Part shown: positions 50,960 to 62,304 of the stretch, in pieces | Position numbering within the stretch: the stretch's first letter is position 1 | How the letters are laid out: each line of letters opens with the position of its first letter | Assembly (NCBI RefSeq): GCF_000280495.2 | Contig: NZ_CP018016.1 | Coordinates: 3,906,001 to 3,970,000, forward strand | DNA length: 64,000 nt | Source: Kosakonia radicincitans DSM 16656 | Lineage (GTDB): Bacteria > Pseudomonadota > Gammaproteobacteria > Enterobacterales > Enterobacteriaceae | Direction of reading: 5' to 3' | Program-made: the position numbers and the translations under genes | The notes under the pieces: generated by a model | What the model saw: only the letters and a program-made list of their open reading frames with translations | What the model was told of the DNA's origin: nothing | Database searches by the model: none

Positions 50960-51676
50960 TTACGCACTTCTTTGCAACAACATCGACTTAATATGGCCGA
51001 TGGCGCGCGTCGGGTTCAGCCCTTTCGGACATACACTGACGCAGTTCATGATGCTGTGGCAGCGGAATACGCTGAAAGCATCGCTCAACCCTTCCAGACG
51101 GCTGTCGGTTTCGGTATCGCGGCTGTCGATCAGGAAGCGATACGCCGCCAGCAAGCCAGCCGGGCCGATAAACTTATCCGGGTTCCACCAGAATGACGGG
51201 CAGGACGTAGAACAGCAGGCGCAAAGAATACATTCGTACAGACCGTCAAGCTTTTCACGCTGCTCTGGTGCCTGTAAATGTTCTCTGGCCGGTGGATTTT
51301 GCCCATTATTCAATAAGTAAGGTTTAATCTTCTCATATTGGGCATAGAATTGTCCCATGTCCACCACCAAATCGCGGATAACCGGCAACCCTGGCAGCGG
51401 GCGGATAACGATCTTCTGTTTGCCGTTGCCAAGCGCGGAAATCGGGGTGATACAGGCAAGACCATTCTTACCGTTCATGTTCAGACCATCGGAACCACAT
51501 ACACCTTCACGGCAGGAGCGGCGGAACGACAGTGTAGAATCCTTTTCTTTCAGCTGGATTAATGCATCCAGCAACATCATGTCACGCCCTTCTTCCGCTT
51601 CCAGCGTGTAATCCTGCATACGCGGCGCGTCATCCACATCCGGGTTATAGCGATAAATCGAGAATTCGAGTTTCAT
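50960..51676 (-). CDS. sdhB: Succinate dehydrogenase iron-sulfur subunit
   Basis: 238 residues. Cysteine clusters: CREGVCGSDGLNMNG...C ([2Fe-2S]), CILCACCSTSCP ([4Fe-4S]) and CHSIMNCVSVCPKG ([3Fe-4S]). Two ATGs are adjacent; the second matches the E. coli start. Transfers electrons from SdhA to quinone at SdhCD. Confidence 0.97.
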   Translation of the reverse strand: MKLEFSIYRYNPDVDDAPRMQDYTLEAEEGRDMMLLDALIQLKEKDSTLSFRRSCREGVCGSDGLNMNGKNGLACITPISALGNGKQKIVIRPLPGLPVIRDLVVDMGQFYAQYEKIKPYLLNNGQNPPAREHLQAPEQREKLDGLYECILCACCSTSCPSFWWNPDKFIGPAGLLAAYRFLIDSRDTETDSRLEGLSDAFSVFRCHSIMNCVSVCPKGLNPTRAIGHIKSMLLQRSA

Positions 51677-51691
51677 CATCCTGTCTCCGCA

Positions 51692-53458
51692 TTAATAAGT
51701 ACGAATCTTCGGCGGGAACGCCGGACGCAGTTTCGGTTCCATATTCACGCTACGGCGCGTCATGGATTCCGTTTCTGGCAGATACAGGCTGTGGCACAAC
51801 CAGTTCTCATCGTCACGATCCGGATAGTCGAAGCGGCTGTGCGCGCCACGGCTTTCGGTACGGAAGTTTGCGGAAACAGCCGTTGCGTAAGCGGTTTCCA
51901 TCAGGTTATCCAGCTCCAGGCACTCAACGCGCTGGGTATTGAACTCGCTCGACGTATCATCCAGACGAGCCTCTTTCAGGCGCTCGCGGATCACTTTCAG
52001 TTGTTCAAGACCTTTCGCCATCGCATCACCTTCGCGGAACACCGAGAAGTTATGCTGCATACACTCTTGCAGCGCTTTGCGGATGGTGACCGGATCTTCG
52101 CCGCTACGATTGTTATTCCAGCGGTTGAGGCGGGTGAGCGCCCCTTCGATATCCGATTCGCTGGCATCGCGCAGCGCGCCCTGTTCAGCGATAGATTCTT
52201 GTAAATGCAGACCTGCTGCACGGCCAAAGACCACCAGGTCGAGCAGCGAGTTACCGCCCAGGCGGTTGGCGCCGTGAACCGATACGCAGGCGATTTCGCC
52301 CACCGCAAACAGCCCCGGGATCACGACATCTTCGCCCTTCTCGTTGACCGTCAGCGCCTGGCCGGTCACTTTGGTCGGAATACCGCCCATCATATAGTGG
52401 CAGGTCGGGATCACCGGAATTGGCTCTTTCACCGGATCCACATGTGCGAAGGTGCGCGACAGTTCCAGGATCCCCGGCAGACGCGATTCGAGTACTTCTT
52501 TACCCAGATGATCGAGTTTCAGTTTGGCGTGCGGTCCCCATGGACCGTCGCAACCGCGACCTTCACGGATTTCGATCATGATGGAACGCGCCACCACATC
52601 ACGGCCCGCCAGGTCTTTGGCGTTCGGCGCATAACGCTCCATAAAGCGCTCGCCGTGTTTGTTAAGCAGATAGCCGCCTTCACCACGGCAGCCTTCCGTT
52701 ACCAGCACCCCTGCCCCGGCGATACCGGTCGGGTGGAACTGCCACATCTCCATATCCTGCACCGGTACACCCGCGCGTAGTGCCATACCCACGCCGTCGC
52801 CGGTATTAATGTGCGCATTGGTGGTGGACTGGTAAATACGGCCTGCGCCGCCAGTTGCCAGCACGGTTGCGCGGGCTTTGAAGTAGACGACTTCACCGGT
52901 TTCGATGCACAGTGCGGTACAGCCCACGACAGCGCCATCCTGGTTTTTCACCAGATCCAGCGCGTACCACTCGGAAAAGATGGTGGTGTGATTTTTCAGG
53001 TTCTGCTGATAAAGGGTATGCAGCAGCGCATGGCCGGTACGGTCCGCTGCCGCTGCGGTACGCGCCGCCTGCTCGCCGCCGAAGTTCTTCGACTGGCCGC
53101 CAAACGGACGCTGATAGATACGGCCATCATCAAGACGGGAGAACGGCAGGCCCATATGCTCCAGCTCAAGAATCGCTTCCGGGCCGGTTTTGCACATATA
53201 TTCAATCGCGTCCTGGTCACCGATGTAGTCGGAACCTTTTACCGTGTCATACATGTGCCATTCCCAGTTATCTTCATGGGTATTGCCCAGGGCTACGGTG
53301 ATACCGCCCTGCGCAGACACAGTGTGGGAACGGGTTGGGAAAACTTTGGAGAGCAGCGCACAGGTTTGCCCGCTCTGGGAAATTTGCAGCGCCGCGCGCA
53401 TACCTGCGCCGCCCGCGCCAATAACAACAGCATCAAATTCTCTGACTGGCAATTTCAT
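51692..53458 (-). CDS. sdhA: Succinate dehydrogenase flavoprotein subunit
   Basis: 588 residues as in E. coli. FAD-binding [13 protein letters not shown], covalent-FAD His45 in [11 protein letters not shown], and catalytic residues within [19 protein letters not shown] segments. The ATG at 53458 shares one base with the sdhD stop; a frame starting upstream adds only four residues. Confidence 0.98.
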   Translation of the reverse strand: MKLPVREFDAVVIGAGGAGMRAALQISQSGQTCALLSKVFPTRSHTVSAQGGITVALGNTHEDNWEWHMYDTVKGSDYIGDQDAIEYMCKTGPEAILELEHMGLPFSRLDDGRIYQRPFGGQSKNFGGEQAARTAAAADRTGHALLHTLYQQNLKNHTTIFSEWYALDLVKNQDGAVVGCTALCIETGEVVYFKARATVLATGGAGRIYQSTTNAHINTGDGVGMALRAGVPVQDMEMWQFHPTGIAGAGVLVTEGCRGEGGYLLNKHGERFMERYAPNAKDLAGRDVVARSIMIEIREGRGCDGPWGPHAKLKLDHLGKEVLESRLPGILELSRTFAHVDPVKEPIPVIPTCHYMMGGIPTKVTGQALTVNEKGEDVVIPGLFAVGEIACVSVHGANRLGGNSLLDLVVFGRAAGLHLQESIAEQGALRDASESDIEGALTRLNRWNNNRSGEDPVTIRKALQECMQHNFSVFREGDAMAKGLEQLKVIRERLKEARLDDTSSEFNTQRVECLELDNLMETAYATAVSANFRTESRGAHSRFDYPDRDDENWLCHSLYLPETESMTRRSVNMEPKLRPAFPPKIRTY

Positions 53459-53805
53459 TACACACCCCACACCACAACGAATCCATAAATCACGTAAGCC
53501 GCCAGCGCCACAACAATAACCAGTTGCAGAATCAGGCGTACAGCCAGCGGTTTAACGTAGTCGGTCAACACTTGCCACATGCCAATCCAGGCATGGATCA
53601 GAATGGAAAACAGCGCCAGCAGAGTGAAGACTTTGGTAAAGGCGGAGGAGAAGAAGCCGGTCCAGACCACCCAGGTCAGGTCGCCATGCAGGGCGAAAAA
53701 ACCCACCATATAGATGATGTATAACGTCAGGACGATGGCGGTAGCACGGACAAGAATAAAATCATGTACGCCGTTGCGTCCTAATGCGGAGGCGTTGCTT
53801 ACCAT
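53458..53805 (-). CDS. sdhD: Succinate dehydrogenase membrane anchor SdhD
   Basis: 115 residues with three membrane helices. The start [16 protein letters not shown] at 53805 equals the E. coli N-terminus; the haem-ligand His is in [18 protein letters not shown]. Overlaps sdhC by seven bases. Confidence 0.97.
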   Translation of the reverse strand: MVSNASALGRNGVHDFILVRATAIVLTLYIIYMVGFFALHGDLTWVVWTGFFSSAFTKVFTLLALFSILIHAWIGMWQVLTDYVKPLAVRLILQLVIVVALAAYVIYGFVVVWGV

Positions 53806-54188
53806 ACGAGAACTCCTGCGAGAATTGAAAGCACGACAGTGATCACAAAAGAAAGGTTTGCGGAACGTTTTCCTGCTTCGAAGGTTTCTTCCAGCCAGCC
53901 AAAATCCATCAGCATGTGACGAATCCCGCCGACAGCGTGATACGCCAGCGCGGTGAGGATGCCCCACAGAATGAATTTAACGAAGAAGCTGTTCACGATG
54001 GCAGAGGCAGTCAGGAAGCCGTCTTCAGATGACAGCGACAGGCCCAGTAACCACAGCAGAATACCGACGGCTACAAACGTAATAACGCCGGAGACGCGGT
54101 GAAGAATGGAAGCTATAGCCGTAACAGGAAACCGAATTGTTGTCAGATCCAGATTGACAGGTCTTTGTTTTTTCACATTTTTTATCAT
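53799..54188 (-). CDS. sdhC: Succinate dehydrogenase cytochrome b556 subunit SdhC
   Basis: 129 residues with three membrane helices. SILHRVSGV carries Ser/Arg of the quinone site, and the haem-ligand His is in [26 protein letters not shown] fixes the start at 54188. First gene of the sdhCDAB-sucABCD operon. Confidence 0.97.
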   Translation of the reverse strand: MIKNVKKQRPVNLDLTTIRFPVTAIASILHRVSGVITFVAVGILLWLLGLSLSSEDGFLTASAIVNSFFVKFILWGILTALAYHAVGGIRHMLMDFGWLEETFEAGKRSANLSFVITVVLSILAGVLVW

Positions 54189-54361
54189 GAATAACGCCCA
54201 CATGCTATTCTTATAGTTTCCTTCCTCCGGTCTGCGTGCGGGTCAGACAGCGTCCTTTTCTATAACTGCTCGTCATGCAAAAAATTAGCTTCCAGATGCT
54301 AAACGACAGGTTACAACGCTGGGTGGCTCGGGATGGCAGGGTATTCCGGAGACCTGGCGGC

Positions 54362-54390
54362 AGTATAGGTCGTTCACAAAATCATTACAA
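54362..54390 (-). promoter_or_regulatory. sdhC promoter
   Basis: On the minus strand TTGTAA (54385-54390), a 17-base spacer and TATACT (54362-54367), giving a transcript with a leader of about 165 bases. Confidence 0.7.
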
Positions 54391-54837
54391 TTAACCTACA
54401 TATAGTTTGTCGGGTTTTATGCAGAACAGTGACACTCATCACGATAACAACATTCTTTTAAAATTTAATCATCTGATTTGACAAAAGTTAAACATTATTG
54501 TTACAAACTACGCCGAATAAGGCTTATAATTCGCAAAAGTTATGGGGTCTTGCTTTCACCTGAGAATAAGTTATGTAACAGTGTGATGGTATTGACCGAT
54601 GTAATCAGGACAGTTATTAGTGATATACAGGTTTGACAAATTCGGACTGCTGAGACGCTGATTTGCTGTTTTTTCACTGTATTTTCAATGTGTACTGGCA
54701 CGCGCCATTGCTCTGTACCCTGGTTCTCCCTCTCCACAGAGCTGCGAGCTAATAACAAACTGGTAACGTTGACGGGCAGTTGAAAGCAAATCCGGTAACT
54801 GGCAGTCTTAAGCAATAAGGCGCTAAGGAGACCGTAA
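54391..54837. other. gltA-sdhC divergent spacer
   Basis: AT-rich control region shared by the divergent operons. Apart from the two promoters it contains several AT-rich stretches that could take ArcA or CRP, but I see no consensus site I would defend. 54531-54837 is the long gltA leader and has no gene. Confidence 0.6.
54501..54530 (+). promoter_or_regulatory. gltA promoter
   Basis: TTACAA (54501-54506), an 18-base spacer and TATAAT (54525-54530); the leader to gltA is about 300 bases, as in E. coli. Confidence 0.7.
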
Positions 54838-56124
54838 ATGGCTGATAAAAAAGCAAACATCACCTACAATGGTGACGCTGCTATTGAACTGGATGTGCTA
54901 AAAGGCACGCTCGGTCAGGATGTAATTGATATCCGTAGTCTCGGTTCAAAAGGGGTTTTTACTTTTGACCCTGGTTTTACCTCTACCGCATCGTGCGAAT
55001 CAAAAATCACTTTTATCGACGGTGACGAAGGTATTTTGTTACACCGCGGTTTCCCGATTGATCAACTGGCGACCGAATCCAACTACCTGGAAGTGAGCTA
55101 CATCCTGCTGTACGGCGAAAAACCGACGCAGGAGCAGTTTGAAGAGTTCAGACTGACGGTCACCCGCCACACCATGATTCACGAGCAGATCACCCGCCTG
55201 TTCCACGGTTTCCGTCGCGACTCACATCCAATGGCAGTACTTTGTGGCGTGACCGGCGCGCTGGCAGCGTTCTACCATGATTCGCTGGATGTGAACAATC
55301 CGCGCCACCGCGAAATCGCGGCGTTCCGCCTGCTGTCCAAAATGCCGACCGTAGCGGCGATGTGTTACAAATACTCCATCGGTCAGCCGTTTATCTATCC
55401 GCGCAACGATCTCTCTTACGCCGGCAACTTCCTGCATATGATGTTTGCCACTCCGTGCGAACCGTATGAAGTGAATCCGGTGCTGGAACGCGCCATGGAT
55501 CGTATTCTGATCCTGCATGCCGATCACGAGCAGAACGCCTCCACCTCTACCGTGCGTACCGCCGGTTCTTCTGGCGCGAACCCGTTTGCCTGCATCGCGG
55601 CCGGTATCGCCTCTCTGTGGGGACCGGCGCACGGCGGCGCCAACGAAGCGGCACTGAGAATGCTGGAAGAGATCAGCTCCGTAAAACATATTCCGGAATT
55701 CCTGCGTCGCGCCAAAGACAAGAACGATTCGTTCCGTCTGATGGGCTTCGGTCACCGTGTCTACAAGAACTACGACCCACGCGCTACTGTGATGCGCGAA
55801 ACCTGCCACGAAGTGCTGCGCGAGCTGGGTACGAAAGATGATCTGCTGGAAGTGGCGATGGAGCTGGAGCACATTGCGCTCAACGACCCGTACTTTATCG
55901 AACGCAAACTCTACCCGAACGTCGACTTCTACTCCGGTATTATCCTGAAAGCGATGGGTATTCCGGCGTCCATGTTTACTGTTATCTTTGCGATGGCGCG
56001 TACCGTGGGCTGGATTGCGCACTGGAACGAAATGCACGACGACGGCATCAAGATTGCCCGTCCGCGTCAGCTTTACACCGGCTATGCCAAACGCGAATTC
56101 TCCTCCGATCTGAAAAAAGATTAA
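54838..56124 (+). CDS. gltA: Citrate synthase (type II, hexameric)
   Basis: 428 residues. Catalytic histidines are in [12 protein letters not shown] and [15 protein letters not shown], and catalytic Asp in NVDFYSGI. The NADH-sensitive N-terminal domain typical of Gram-negative enzymes is present. First enzyme of the TCA cycle, divergent from sdh-suc. Confidence 0.98.
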   Translation: MADKKANITYNGDAAIELDVLKGTLGQDVIDIRSLGSKGVFTFDPGFTSTASCESKITFIDGDEGILLHRGFPIDQLATESNYLEVSYILLYGEKPTQEQFEEFRLTVTRHTMIHEQITRLFHGFRRDSHPMAVLCGVTGALAAFYHDSLDVNNPRHREIAAFRLLSKMPTVAAMCYKYSIGQPFIYPRNDLSYAGNFLHMMFATPCEPYEVNPVLERAMDRILILHADHEQNASTSTVRTAGSSGANPFACIAAGIASLWGPAHGGANEAALRMLEEISSVKHIPEFLRRAKDKNDSFRLMGFGHRVYKNYDPRATVMRETCHEVLRELGTKDDLLEVAMELEHIALNDPYFIERKLYPNVDFYSGIILKAMGIPASMFTVIFAMARTVGWIAHWNEMHDDGIKIARPRQLYTGYAKREFSSDLKKD

Positions 56125-56140
56125 GGGTGAATCCGCATAA

Positions 56141-56167
56141 AAAAACGCGCCTGTGGGCGCGTTTTTT
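56141..56167. terminator. gltA/nei bidirectional terminator
   Basis: AAAAACGCGCC-TGT-GGGCGCGTTTTTT between convergent gltA and nei. Confidence 0.9.
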
Positions 56168-56170
56168 GTT

Positions 56171-56962
56171 TCAGCGTTGACAGCCCGGGCACCAGTAAAA
56201 CGGGCGCGATGAGAGCGTGGTTTTTTCGATGATCCCACCGCAGCGCTCGCACATCTCCCCTGCCCGGTGAAAGACCCGGAAACGAAACAGCGCGCCGTGA
56301 TGCTTGTTCTCATTCACAGTGCCGCGTGTCTGCCAGGACAAACGAGGAATATCCAGCAACGCCTGCGCCAGCACGTCAAGCTGGGTATCATCCAGTTCGG
56401 CGGCACAATGCTGCGGTGCCAACGCACAGTGCCAGAGGATCTCTACGCGTAAATAGTTGCCCAGCCCGGCCAGAAACGCCTGATCGAGGAGCAAACCGGA
56501 GAAGCGACGACGGCGAAAACGCGGCGATAACAGACGTTCTTTCACCTGCGCCGCAGTGAGCGTCATGTTCAACACATCCGGCCCAAGCCGCTGTAGAAAC
56601 GGGTGCTGCGCCAGTTGTTCTGGCGTGAGTATGGCGATATCTGACGCGCTGTAAAGCAAGATGGCTTTATCGGTCGTCTGTAATTTTACGCGCAACACGC
56701 GGTTGGTTTGCGGCGTTTCGCCCGCATTCACCACGCGCCAGACGCCGTAAAGCTGGTTATGGCTGTAGAGGGTTAACCCGCCGGAAAAGTGCGTCAACAG
56801 CGCCTTGCCGCGGGTTTCAATCTGCTCGATGCGCTGTCCCACCAGACCTGGGGCAAAATCGGTTAGCTGCGGCGGAGCAAACCAGACATCGGTCAGTGGT
56901 TTTCCCTGAACCGCCGCTTCAAGCATGTCCGCCGCCCGGCGGATCTCCGGTCCTTCCGGCAT
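56171..56962 (-). CDS. nei: Endonuclease VIII (DNA glycosylase/AP lyase)
   Basis: 263 residues as in E. coli. The catalytic Pro2-Glu3 (MPEGPE), helix-two-turn-helix near [13 protein letters not shown] and the C-terminal zinc finger CERCGG...CPGC are intact. Excises oxidised pyrimidines. Followed by pxpA on the same strand. Confidence 0.97.
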   Translation of the reverse strand: MPEGPEIRRAADMLEAAVQGKPLTDVWFAPPQLTDFAPGLVGQRIEQIETRGKALLTHFSGGLTLYSHNQLYGVWRVVNAGETPQTNRVLRVKLQTTDKAILLYSASDIAILTPEQLAQHPFLQRLGPDVLNMTLTAAQVKERLLSPRFRRRRFSGLLLDQAFLAGLGNYLRVEILWHCALAPQHCAAELDDTQLDVLAQALLDIPRLSWQTRGTVNENKHHGALFRFRVFHRAGEMCERCGGIIEKTTLSSRPFYWCPGCQR

Positions 56963-56977
56963 GTAAAACTCCTTGTG

Positions 56978-57715
56978 TTATCGCGCGGAAATGATCACCC
57001 CACGCTGGGTAAAAGCAGCATGCAGACGGCGGGCAAACAGTAACGCATGTTCACCATCGCCGTGCAGGCACACCGTTTGCGCCTGCACGGGAACATATTC
57101 GCCTTCAATACTTTTGACACGCCCTGCCAGCACCATCTCCAGCGTTTGCGCCAGCGCCACATTGTCATCAGTAATCAACGCGCCCGGCTCGCTGCGTGGT
57201 ACCAGCCGACCATCGCTGCGATAGCCGCGATCGGCAAACACTTCCTGGCGGGTGATCAGCCCCCAGTTTTTTCCGGCGCGGATCAGTTCGCTGCCCGCCA
57301 GCCCGACCAGAATCAAATCCGAATCAACATCGTGTACCGCACTGGCGATAGCGTCGGCCAGTTGCGCATCATTTGCCGCCTGGTTGTATAACATGCCGTG
57401 GGGCTTCACATGCTGTAATTTACCGCCCTCAGCATGCACCATCGCTGCCAGTGCACCGATTTGGTACAGCATCTGGGCATACACGGTTTCCGGCGGCAGT
57501 TGCATCGCTGTACGACCGAAGTTTTCCCGATCGGGAAACGAGGGATGTGCGCCGATGGCGACCCCGTTACGCAGCGCTTCGCGCACGCATGTCAGCATCG
57601 TCCCGGCATCGCCCGCATGAAAACCGCAGGCGATATTGGCCGACGACACCAGTTTCAACAACGCAGCATCATTGCCGCAGCCTTCGCCAAGATCGGCGTT
57701 TAAATCAATCTTCAT
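56978..57715 (-). CDS. pxpA: 5-oxoprolinase subunit PxpA
   Basis: 245 residues, LamB/YcsF family: [43 protein letters not shown]. With PxpB and PxpC it hydrolyses 5-oxoproline with ATP. Overlaps the end of pxpC by 11 bases. Confidence 0.96.
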   Translation of the reverse strand: MKIDLNADLGEGCGNDAALLKLVSSANIACGFHAGDAGTMLTCVREALRNGVAIGAHPSFPDRENFGRTAMQLPPETVYAQMLYQIGALAAMVHAEGGKLQHVKPHGMLYNQAANDAQLADAIASAVHDVDSDLILVGLAGSELIRAGKNWGLITRQEVFADRGYRSDGRLVPRSEPGALITDDNVALAQTLEMVLAGRVKSIEGEYVPVQAQTVCLHGDGEHALLFARRLHAAFTQRGVIISAR

Positions 57716-58637
57716 GCGTTAACCGCCATGCCAGTTGTTCAAGATAACGCTGTTGGTCCTGGCGGGCATGCAGCGCTTCATCCAGTGAACACTGAACAAA
57801 ATGCACCGGTTGCCCAAGAGGAATTTGCGCCAGATGGTACATATCGGCCTCAATAATGCAGGCAATACGCGGGTATCCGCCGGTCGTCTGAGCATCATTC
57901 ATCAGCACAATCGGTTGGCCATTTGACGGCACCTGTATAACGCCGGGTAATAAGCCGTGGGAGAGCAACTCGCGCGAGGTCGTCCGCAACAGTGGCTGCC
58001 CCTGTAAGCGGTACCCCATGCGGTTGCTCTGCGGGCTTATCTGCCATGGCAGACGCCAGAATGCTTCCTGCGAAGCCGTGTCGAATTCGTGATATTCCGG
58101 CCCCGGCAGCGCGCGAATGCGGTTGCCCCACAGCAGTTGTTTTACGCCCTGCTGGGTACGAAACTGCCGCTTCGTTTTTGCCAGAGGCAGCGTATCGCCA
58201 TCACGTAACAGTCGCCCTTCCAGCCCACCGATAGCGGCTTTCAGATCGGTACTCCCTGAACCCAGCACCTCCGGCAGCGCGAAACCTCCTGCCACTGCCA
58301 GATAGCTACGCACACCGTGCAGCGGGCGTTTCAGCACCAGCCGCTGCCCGGCTTTTGCCACAAAACGCCACCCCGTCCACACGGGTTTACCGTCGAGCTT
58401 CGCTTCACAACCGGCGCCGGTCAGGGCAAACCAGCAGCGGCTTTCGAACACCACTTCGAACTGGCCGAGCGTAATCTCAAGCCCGGCCGTATCAGGCGCA
58501 TTGCCCACCAGCGCATTGCCAATTTGCAGCGCAGGCGCGTCCAGCGCGCCGCAATAGCTGATTCCGGACTGGCGCAAACCGGTACGCTTACCACCCTGTA
58601 AGCTGGTGTAAATACCGGCGCGGATAATGTTCAACAT
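57705..58637 (-). CDS. pxpC: 5-oxoprolinase subunit PxpC
   Basis: 310 residues, carboxyltransferase subdomain A/B family related to Kip[20 protein letters not shown] is diagnostic. Overlaps pxpB by seven bases. Confidence 0.96.
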   Translation of the reverse strand: MLNIIRAGIYTSLQGGKRTGLRQSGISYCGALDAPALQIGNALVGNAPDTAGLEITLGQFEVVFESRCWFALTGAGCEAKLDGKPVWTGWRFVAKAGQRLVLKRPLHGVRSYLAVAGGFALPEVLGSGSTDLKAAIGGLEGRLLRDGDTLPLAKTKRQFRTQQGVKQLLWGNRIRALPGPEYHEFDTASQEAFWRLPWQISPQSNRMGYRLQGQPLLRTTSRELLSHGLLPGVIQVPSNGQPIVLMNDAQTTGGYPRIACIIEADMYHLAQIPLGQPVHFVQCSLDEALHARQDQQRYLEQLAWRLTHED

Positions 58638-59287
58638 ACGCCCTCCTTACGCGGAATGAAGCGTAGCGTGTCGCCAGGACGCAGCAATGAAGGCTCCGCT
58701 AAACGCGGGTTAAAGAGCGCCAAATCTGTTCGTCCAATCAGGTTCCAGCCGCCGGGCGTCTCCAGCGGGTAGATGCCGGTTTGTGCGCCGCCAATACCGA
58801 CAGAACCGGCTGCTACGCGAACACGCGGTTCAGCGCGTCGCGGCGTGGCCAGTGCTTCCGGCAGGCCGCCCAGATAGGGAAAGCCAGGCTGGAAGCCAAT
58901 AAACCAGACCACATAATCAACAGAGGCATGAAGCTCCACTACCTGTTTTTCACTCATCCGGCAATGTTCCGCCACCCGTCCGAGATCCGGCCCGGCATCG
59001 CCGCCGTACAGGACCGGGATCTCAATGGCGCGAGATTCCGGCTCCAGCGCCTCGCTCTCTTCCCACCAGCGCTGTAAGCGTTCAATGGCATCGAGCGCCA
59101 GCGTGCCCGGATCGCGCAGCACAACCGTAATATTATTCATCCCCGGAATGACTTCTGCCACCTCCGGCACCGTGGACAACCGCTGCGTCAGCCGCCAGAT
59201 CCGCTTTTGCGTCGCCAACTGCACAGGAGGCTCCAGCTCCAGCACCACGGCGGTTTCCCCTAATAAATAACAACGCGCTCGCTGCAC
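58631..59287 (-). CDS. pxpB: 5-oxoprolinase subunit PxpB
   Basis: 218 residues, KipI-like: HPCRMS-type segment with [21 protein letters not shown] and [18 protein letters not shown]. First of the pxpBCA genes, 11 bases after ybgI. Confidence 0.96.
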   Translation of the reverse strand: MQRARCYLLGETAVVLELEPPVQLATQKRIWRLTQRLSTVPEVAEVIPGMNNITVVLRDPGTLALDAIERLQRWWEESEALEPESRAIEIPVLYGGDAGPDLGRVAEHCRMSEKQVVELHASVDYVVWFIGFQPGFPYLGGLPEALATPRRAEPRVRVAAGSVGIGGAQTGIYPLETPGGWNLIGRTDLALFNPRLAEPSLLRPGDTLRFIPRKEGVC

Positions 59288-59298
59288 TTGTTTGCTCC

Positions 59299-60042
59299 TC
59301 AGGCCGGGTTCGGAATATCCACAAACGTAACGTCAAGATCGGTATGGGTATTCAGCCACTCGCTCAACGCGCGAATGCCGCCACGTTCGGTGGCATGGTG
59401 CCCCGCCGCGTAGAAATGCAGCCCCTGTTCACGCGCAGAATGAATGGTCTGCTCCGATACCTCGCCGGTGATAAAGGCATCCACGCCAAAGCGGGCGGCT
59501 TTATCGATAAAGCTCTGTCCGCCGCCGGTACACCAGGCGATACGTTTCACAACATCCGGCCCGGTATCGCCGCACCAGAGCGGCTTACGGCCGAGACGCG
59601 CTTCGATCCACGAAGCCAGTTCCAGCCCCGGCACCGGCATCGTGAGTTCTCCCCACGGCAACAGCTCTTCGATTTCGCCCTGAATGGTAATACCGAGCAG
59701 CGCCGCCAGTTGCGCGTTATTGCCCAGCTCCGGGTGCGCATCGAGCGGCAGATGCCAGCCATACAGGTTGATGTCGTTCGCCAGAAGCGTTTTCAGGCGG
59801 TTACGCTTCATGCCCAGAATGACTGGCGCTTCGTTTTTCCAGAAATAGCCGTGATGGACAATTACCGCGTCCGCCTGCTGACGCACCGCTTCATCCAGCA
59901 ACGCCTGGCTGGCGGTCACGCCGGTGACAATTTTTTGCACCGTTTCCCGCCCTTCAACCTGGAGGCCGTTCGGGCCGTAATCACTGAATGCCGCACTGTT
60001 CAGCTTCTCGTTAATCAGTTTTTCCAGTTCGGTATTTTTCAT
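59299..60042 (-). CDS. ybgI: YbgI, Nif3-like di-metal protein
   Basis: 247 residues, NIF3 family: [12 protein letters not shown] and GHHATERGG carry the dinuclear metal ligands. The ATG at 60042 is preferred to a preceding TTG. E. coli dtpD (ybgH), which lies between phr and ybgI there, is absent. Confidence 0.95.
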   Translation of the reverse strand: MKNTELEKLINEKLNSAAFSDYGPNGLQVEGRETVQKIVTGVTASQALLDEAVRQQADAVIVHHGYFWKNEAPVILGMKRNRLKTLLANDINLYGWHLPLDAHPELGNNAQLAALLGITIQGEIEELLPWGELTMPVPGLELASWIEARLGRKPLWCGDTGPDVVKRIAWCTGGGQSFIDKAARFGVDAFITGEVSEQTIHSAREQGLHFYAAGHHATERGGIRALSEWLNTHTDLDVTFVDIPNPA

Positions 60043-60054
60043 CAATGCTCTCTT

Positions 60055-61467
60055 TTACGCTTTACGGGCGGCTTCATACGCCGCCAGGGTGGCGGCTCGC
60101 GCCTGTTTATGGTCCACAATCGGGCGAGGATAATCGAGACGTTGCCCCTGTTTATCCGCCCACGCCCAGGGCTGATGGAGATGCTTTTCCGGCACTGCTT
60201 GCAGTTCCGGCAGCCAGTGACGAATAAACTCGCCGCTGGCGTCAAAGCGCTCCCCCTGCGTGGTGGGATTAAAAATGCGGAAATACGGCGCCGCGTCGGT
60301 CCCCGTTGAGGCTGCCCACTGCCAGCCACCATTGTTTGCCGCCAGATCGCCATCAATCAACTGAGAAATAAAATAGCGCTCTCCGCAACGCCAGTCGATA
60401 AGTAAGTCTTTGACCAGGAAGCTGGCAGTAATCATCCGCAGCCGATTGTGCATCCAGCCAGTGCTGTTCAACTGGCGCATTGCGGCATCGACAATCGGAA
60501 AGCCAGTCTTGCCTTCTTGCCACGCCGCAAGCTGCTGCTGGCTCCCCTGCCACTGCACCCTATCAGTCCAGGGGATAAAAGGTTTGTGCTTGCAGAGCGC
60601 CGGATGAAATGTCATCAGATGACGGTAAAACTCACGCCAGATCAGCTCATTGAGCCATACTGCGCCGCTTCCACCATCAAGCGCCTGCGGCTGCTCGGCC
60701 AGTAAACGATGCAGACACTGGCGCGGCGACAGTGCGCCAATCGCCAGCGCGGCGGAGAGGCGGCTGGTACCTTCAATCGCCGGAAAATCACGCTGCTGCT
60801 CATACTCCGCCGCCTGCTGCTGGCAAAAGTGACGCAGCCGGGCAATCGCGCTTTTCTCATCGGCGGGGAAAAGTTGTTCATCAAACGGCTGCTGCGGATA
60901 GTTAAGTGCGATCGGCTTAGCGACAGGCCGCGCCCCTTCGCGTGCATGCGGCGCGGCGACGCATTGCGGCAGTTCCTCTTTTAGCCGACGCAAAAAAGCG
61001 TTTTTGAACGGCGTAAAGACTTTATACATCTCGTGATTACCGGTCATAACGCTGCCAGGTGCCAGCATCACGCTGTCATCAAACCCCTGGCAGGATACGT
61101 TCGGCAGCGCTTTTTCTACCGCCGCATCACGCTGGCGTTCATTGAATTCATATTGATAGTTATAAAAAAGATGGCTTACCTGCTCGCTGGCACAGATTTG
61201 GGCGATGGCCTGCGCGCAGGCAGCAAAATCATCCACCTCGCGGTAGAGCAGCGGAATGCCCTTCTCCGCCAGCGCCTGTTGCAGCGCATTAAGATGGGCG
61301 TTGAGCAGCGCCGCCTGACGGGGAGCCATATGATGCTGCTGCCACTGTGCTGGCGTGGCAATGAAAAGCGCAATAACTCGGACATCGGGATAACGGCAGG
61401 CGGCCGCGAGCGCAAGATTATCATGTACACGTAAATCCGCGCGAAACCAGACCAGATGGGTGGTCAT
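60055..61467 (-). CDS. phr: Deoxyribodipyrimidine photolyase
   Basis: 470 residues (E. coli 472). N-terminal antenna domain (TTHLVWFRADLRVHDNLAL) and FAD domain with GKTGFPIVDAAMRQLNSTGWMHNR and the tryptophans for photoreduction. Repairs cyclobutane dimers using light. Twelve bases upstream of ybgI. The E. coli neighbour ybgA is missing upstream. Confidence 0.97.
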   Translation of the reverse strand: MTTHLVWFRADLRVHDNLALAAACRYPDVRVIALFIATPAQWQQHHMAPRQAALLNAHLNALQQALAEKGIPLLYREVDDFAACAQAIAQICASEQVSHLFYNYQYEFNERQRDAAVEKALPNVSCQGFDDSVMLAPGSVMTGNHEMYKVFTPFKNAFLRRLKEELPQCVAAPHAREGARPVAKPIALNYPQQPFDEQLFPADEKSAIARLRHFCQQQAAEYEQQRDFPAIEGTSRLSAALAIGALSPRQCLHRLLAEQPQALDGGSGAVWLNELIWREFYRHLMTFHPALCKHKPFIPWTDRVQWQGSQQQLAAWQEGKTGFPIVDAAMRQLNSTGWMHNRLRMITASFLVKDLLIDWRCGERYFISQLIDGDLAANNGGWQWAASTGTDAAPYFRIFNPTTQGERFDASGEFIRHWLPELQAVPEKHLHQPWAWADKQGQRLDYPRPIVDHKQARAATLAAYEAARKA

Positions 61468-61498
61468 ATCACTCCTTAATGTCCATAACGAAAGCGCA

Positions 61499-61523
61499 GC
61501 GTAGCGGATCTAATCCGCTACGC
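61499..61523. repeat. Perfect 11-bp inverted repeat upstream of phr
   Basis: GCGTAGCGGAT-CTA-ATCCGCTACGC, 32 bases ahead of the phr start. Without a T run it is not a typical terminator; it may be a protein-binding site or a leader hairpin. Confidence 0.7.
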
Positions 61524-61561
61524 CAGGCGGCACAGTGTAAATGTAGCAAAAAGGTTACCGC

Positions 61562-61588
61562 AAAAAAAAACCACCGCAAGGCGGTGGC
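61562..61588 (-). terminator. ybfA terminator
   Basis: CCACCGC-AAG-GCGGTGG stem followed on the minus strand by nine T residues. Confidence 0.92.
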
Positions 61589-61614
61589 TTAGAGAATTTG
61601 CTGTGTGTAATCGA

Positions 61615-61821
61615 TTAATAAAAGTCGCAGGCTACTTTTTCGGCCTGGTCCATCCACACCGGTTTTTCACTGGTTTTCGCCCAGACGCGGTGCAGGTAGC
61701 TGTAAAAACGCGCGCGATCTTTCCAGAATAACATCATTGGTAATGCCAGAACGCCTGCCAGAATGGCGAAAGCGCGACGCATCAACACAACGTGTACCGG
61801 AAACGCTTTATATGTGTTCAT
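61615..61821 (-). CDS. ybfA: YbfA, small membrane protein
   Basis: 68 residues; the segment [23 protein letters not shown] and PVWMDQAEK match E. coli YbfA (68 aa). One membrane helix near residues 10-32. Function unknown, divergent from kdp. Confidence 0.9.
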   Translation of the reverse strand: MNTYKAFPVHVVLMRRAFAILAGVLALPMMLFWKDRARFYSYLHRVWAKTSEKPVWMDQAEKVACDFY

Positions 61822-62114
61822 AATTCTCTCCCCTTTGTCAGGCCGGCAATCACTACCGGAAATGTTCCCGCCTTACAGAAAATCAGGGCGGCGCTGAAAT
61901 CTGGTTAAAATAGTATCGCTTTATTCGTAATTTTACTACTCATCCGACCACTATTTTTCTGTCAATTTACGATTTATTGATGTCCCGGCGGTAAATTAGT
62001 TACAAAACAGTTAAATTAATACTAATCATTAGTTAAATTGTGGTTTATAGATTTTCGTTACGTTGAAAGCCCCTGGGGGATCCCCCGCTTGTCCGCCCAA
62101 TGTTTTTGGCCATT

Positions 62115-62138
62115 TTTATATTTTTTTTACACCCCGCC
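62115..62138 (+). promoter_or_regulatory. KdpE-binding region of kdpFABC
   Basis: TTTATATTTTTTTTACACCC followed by CGCC corresponds base for base, with few changes, to the T-rich KdpE site ahead of E. coli kdpF. The rest of the 61822-62214 spacer is AT-rich and shows no gene. Confidence 0.75.
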
Positions 62139-62214
62139 TGACGATTTTTGCGAAATCTTTGCGCCGAAAAAACTACTTTCACAACACATCCTTAAATCAC
62201 CCCGGAGGTGAATT

Positions 62215-62304
62215 GTGAGTGCAGGCGTAATAATCGGCATCGTGCTGGTTTTCCTGTTATTGGGCTACCTGGTTTATGCCCTGATTAACGCGGAGGCTTT
62301 CTGA
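62215..62304 (+). CDS. kdpF: KdpF, small subunit of the Kdp K+ pump
   Basis: 29 residues starting at a GTG with GGAGG upstream: [20 protein letters not shown], then YALINAEAF, matching E. coli KdpF. A single membrane helix that stabilises KdpABC. Its stop shares one base with kdpA's ATG. Confidence 0.93.
   Translation: MSAGVIIGIVLVFLLLGYLVYALINAEAF

Noticed and set aside
54540..54863. 107-codon minus-strand frame in the gltA leader
   Set aside because: No ribosome-binding site or family similarity, and it overlaps the gltA start.
55222..56313. 363-codon minus-strand open frame
   Set aside because: Antisense to gltA and overlapping nei; no recognisable domain.
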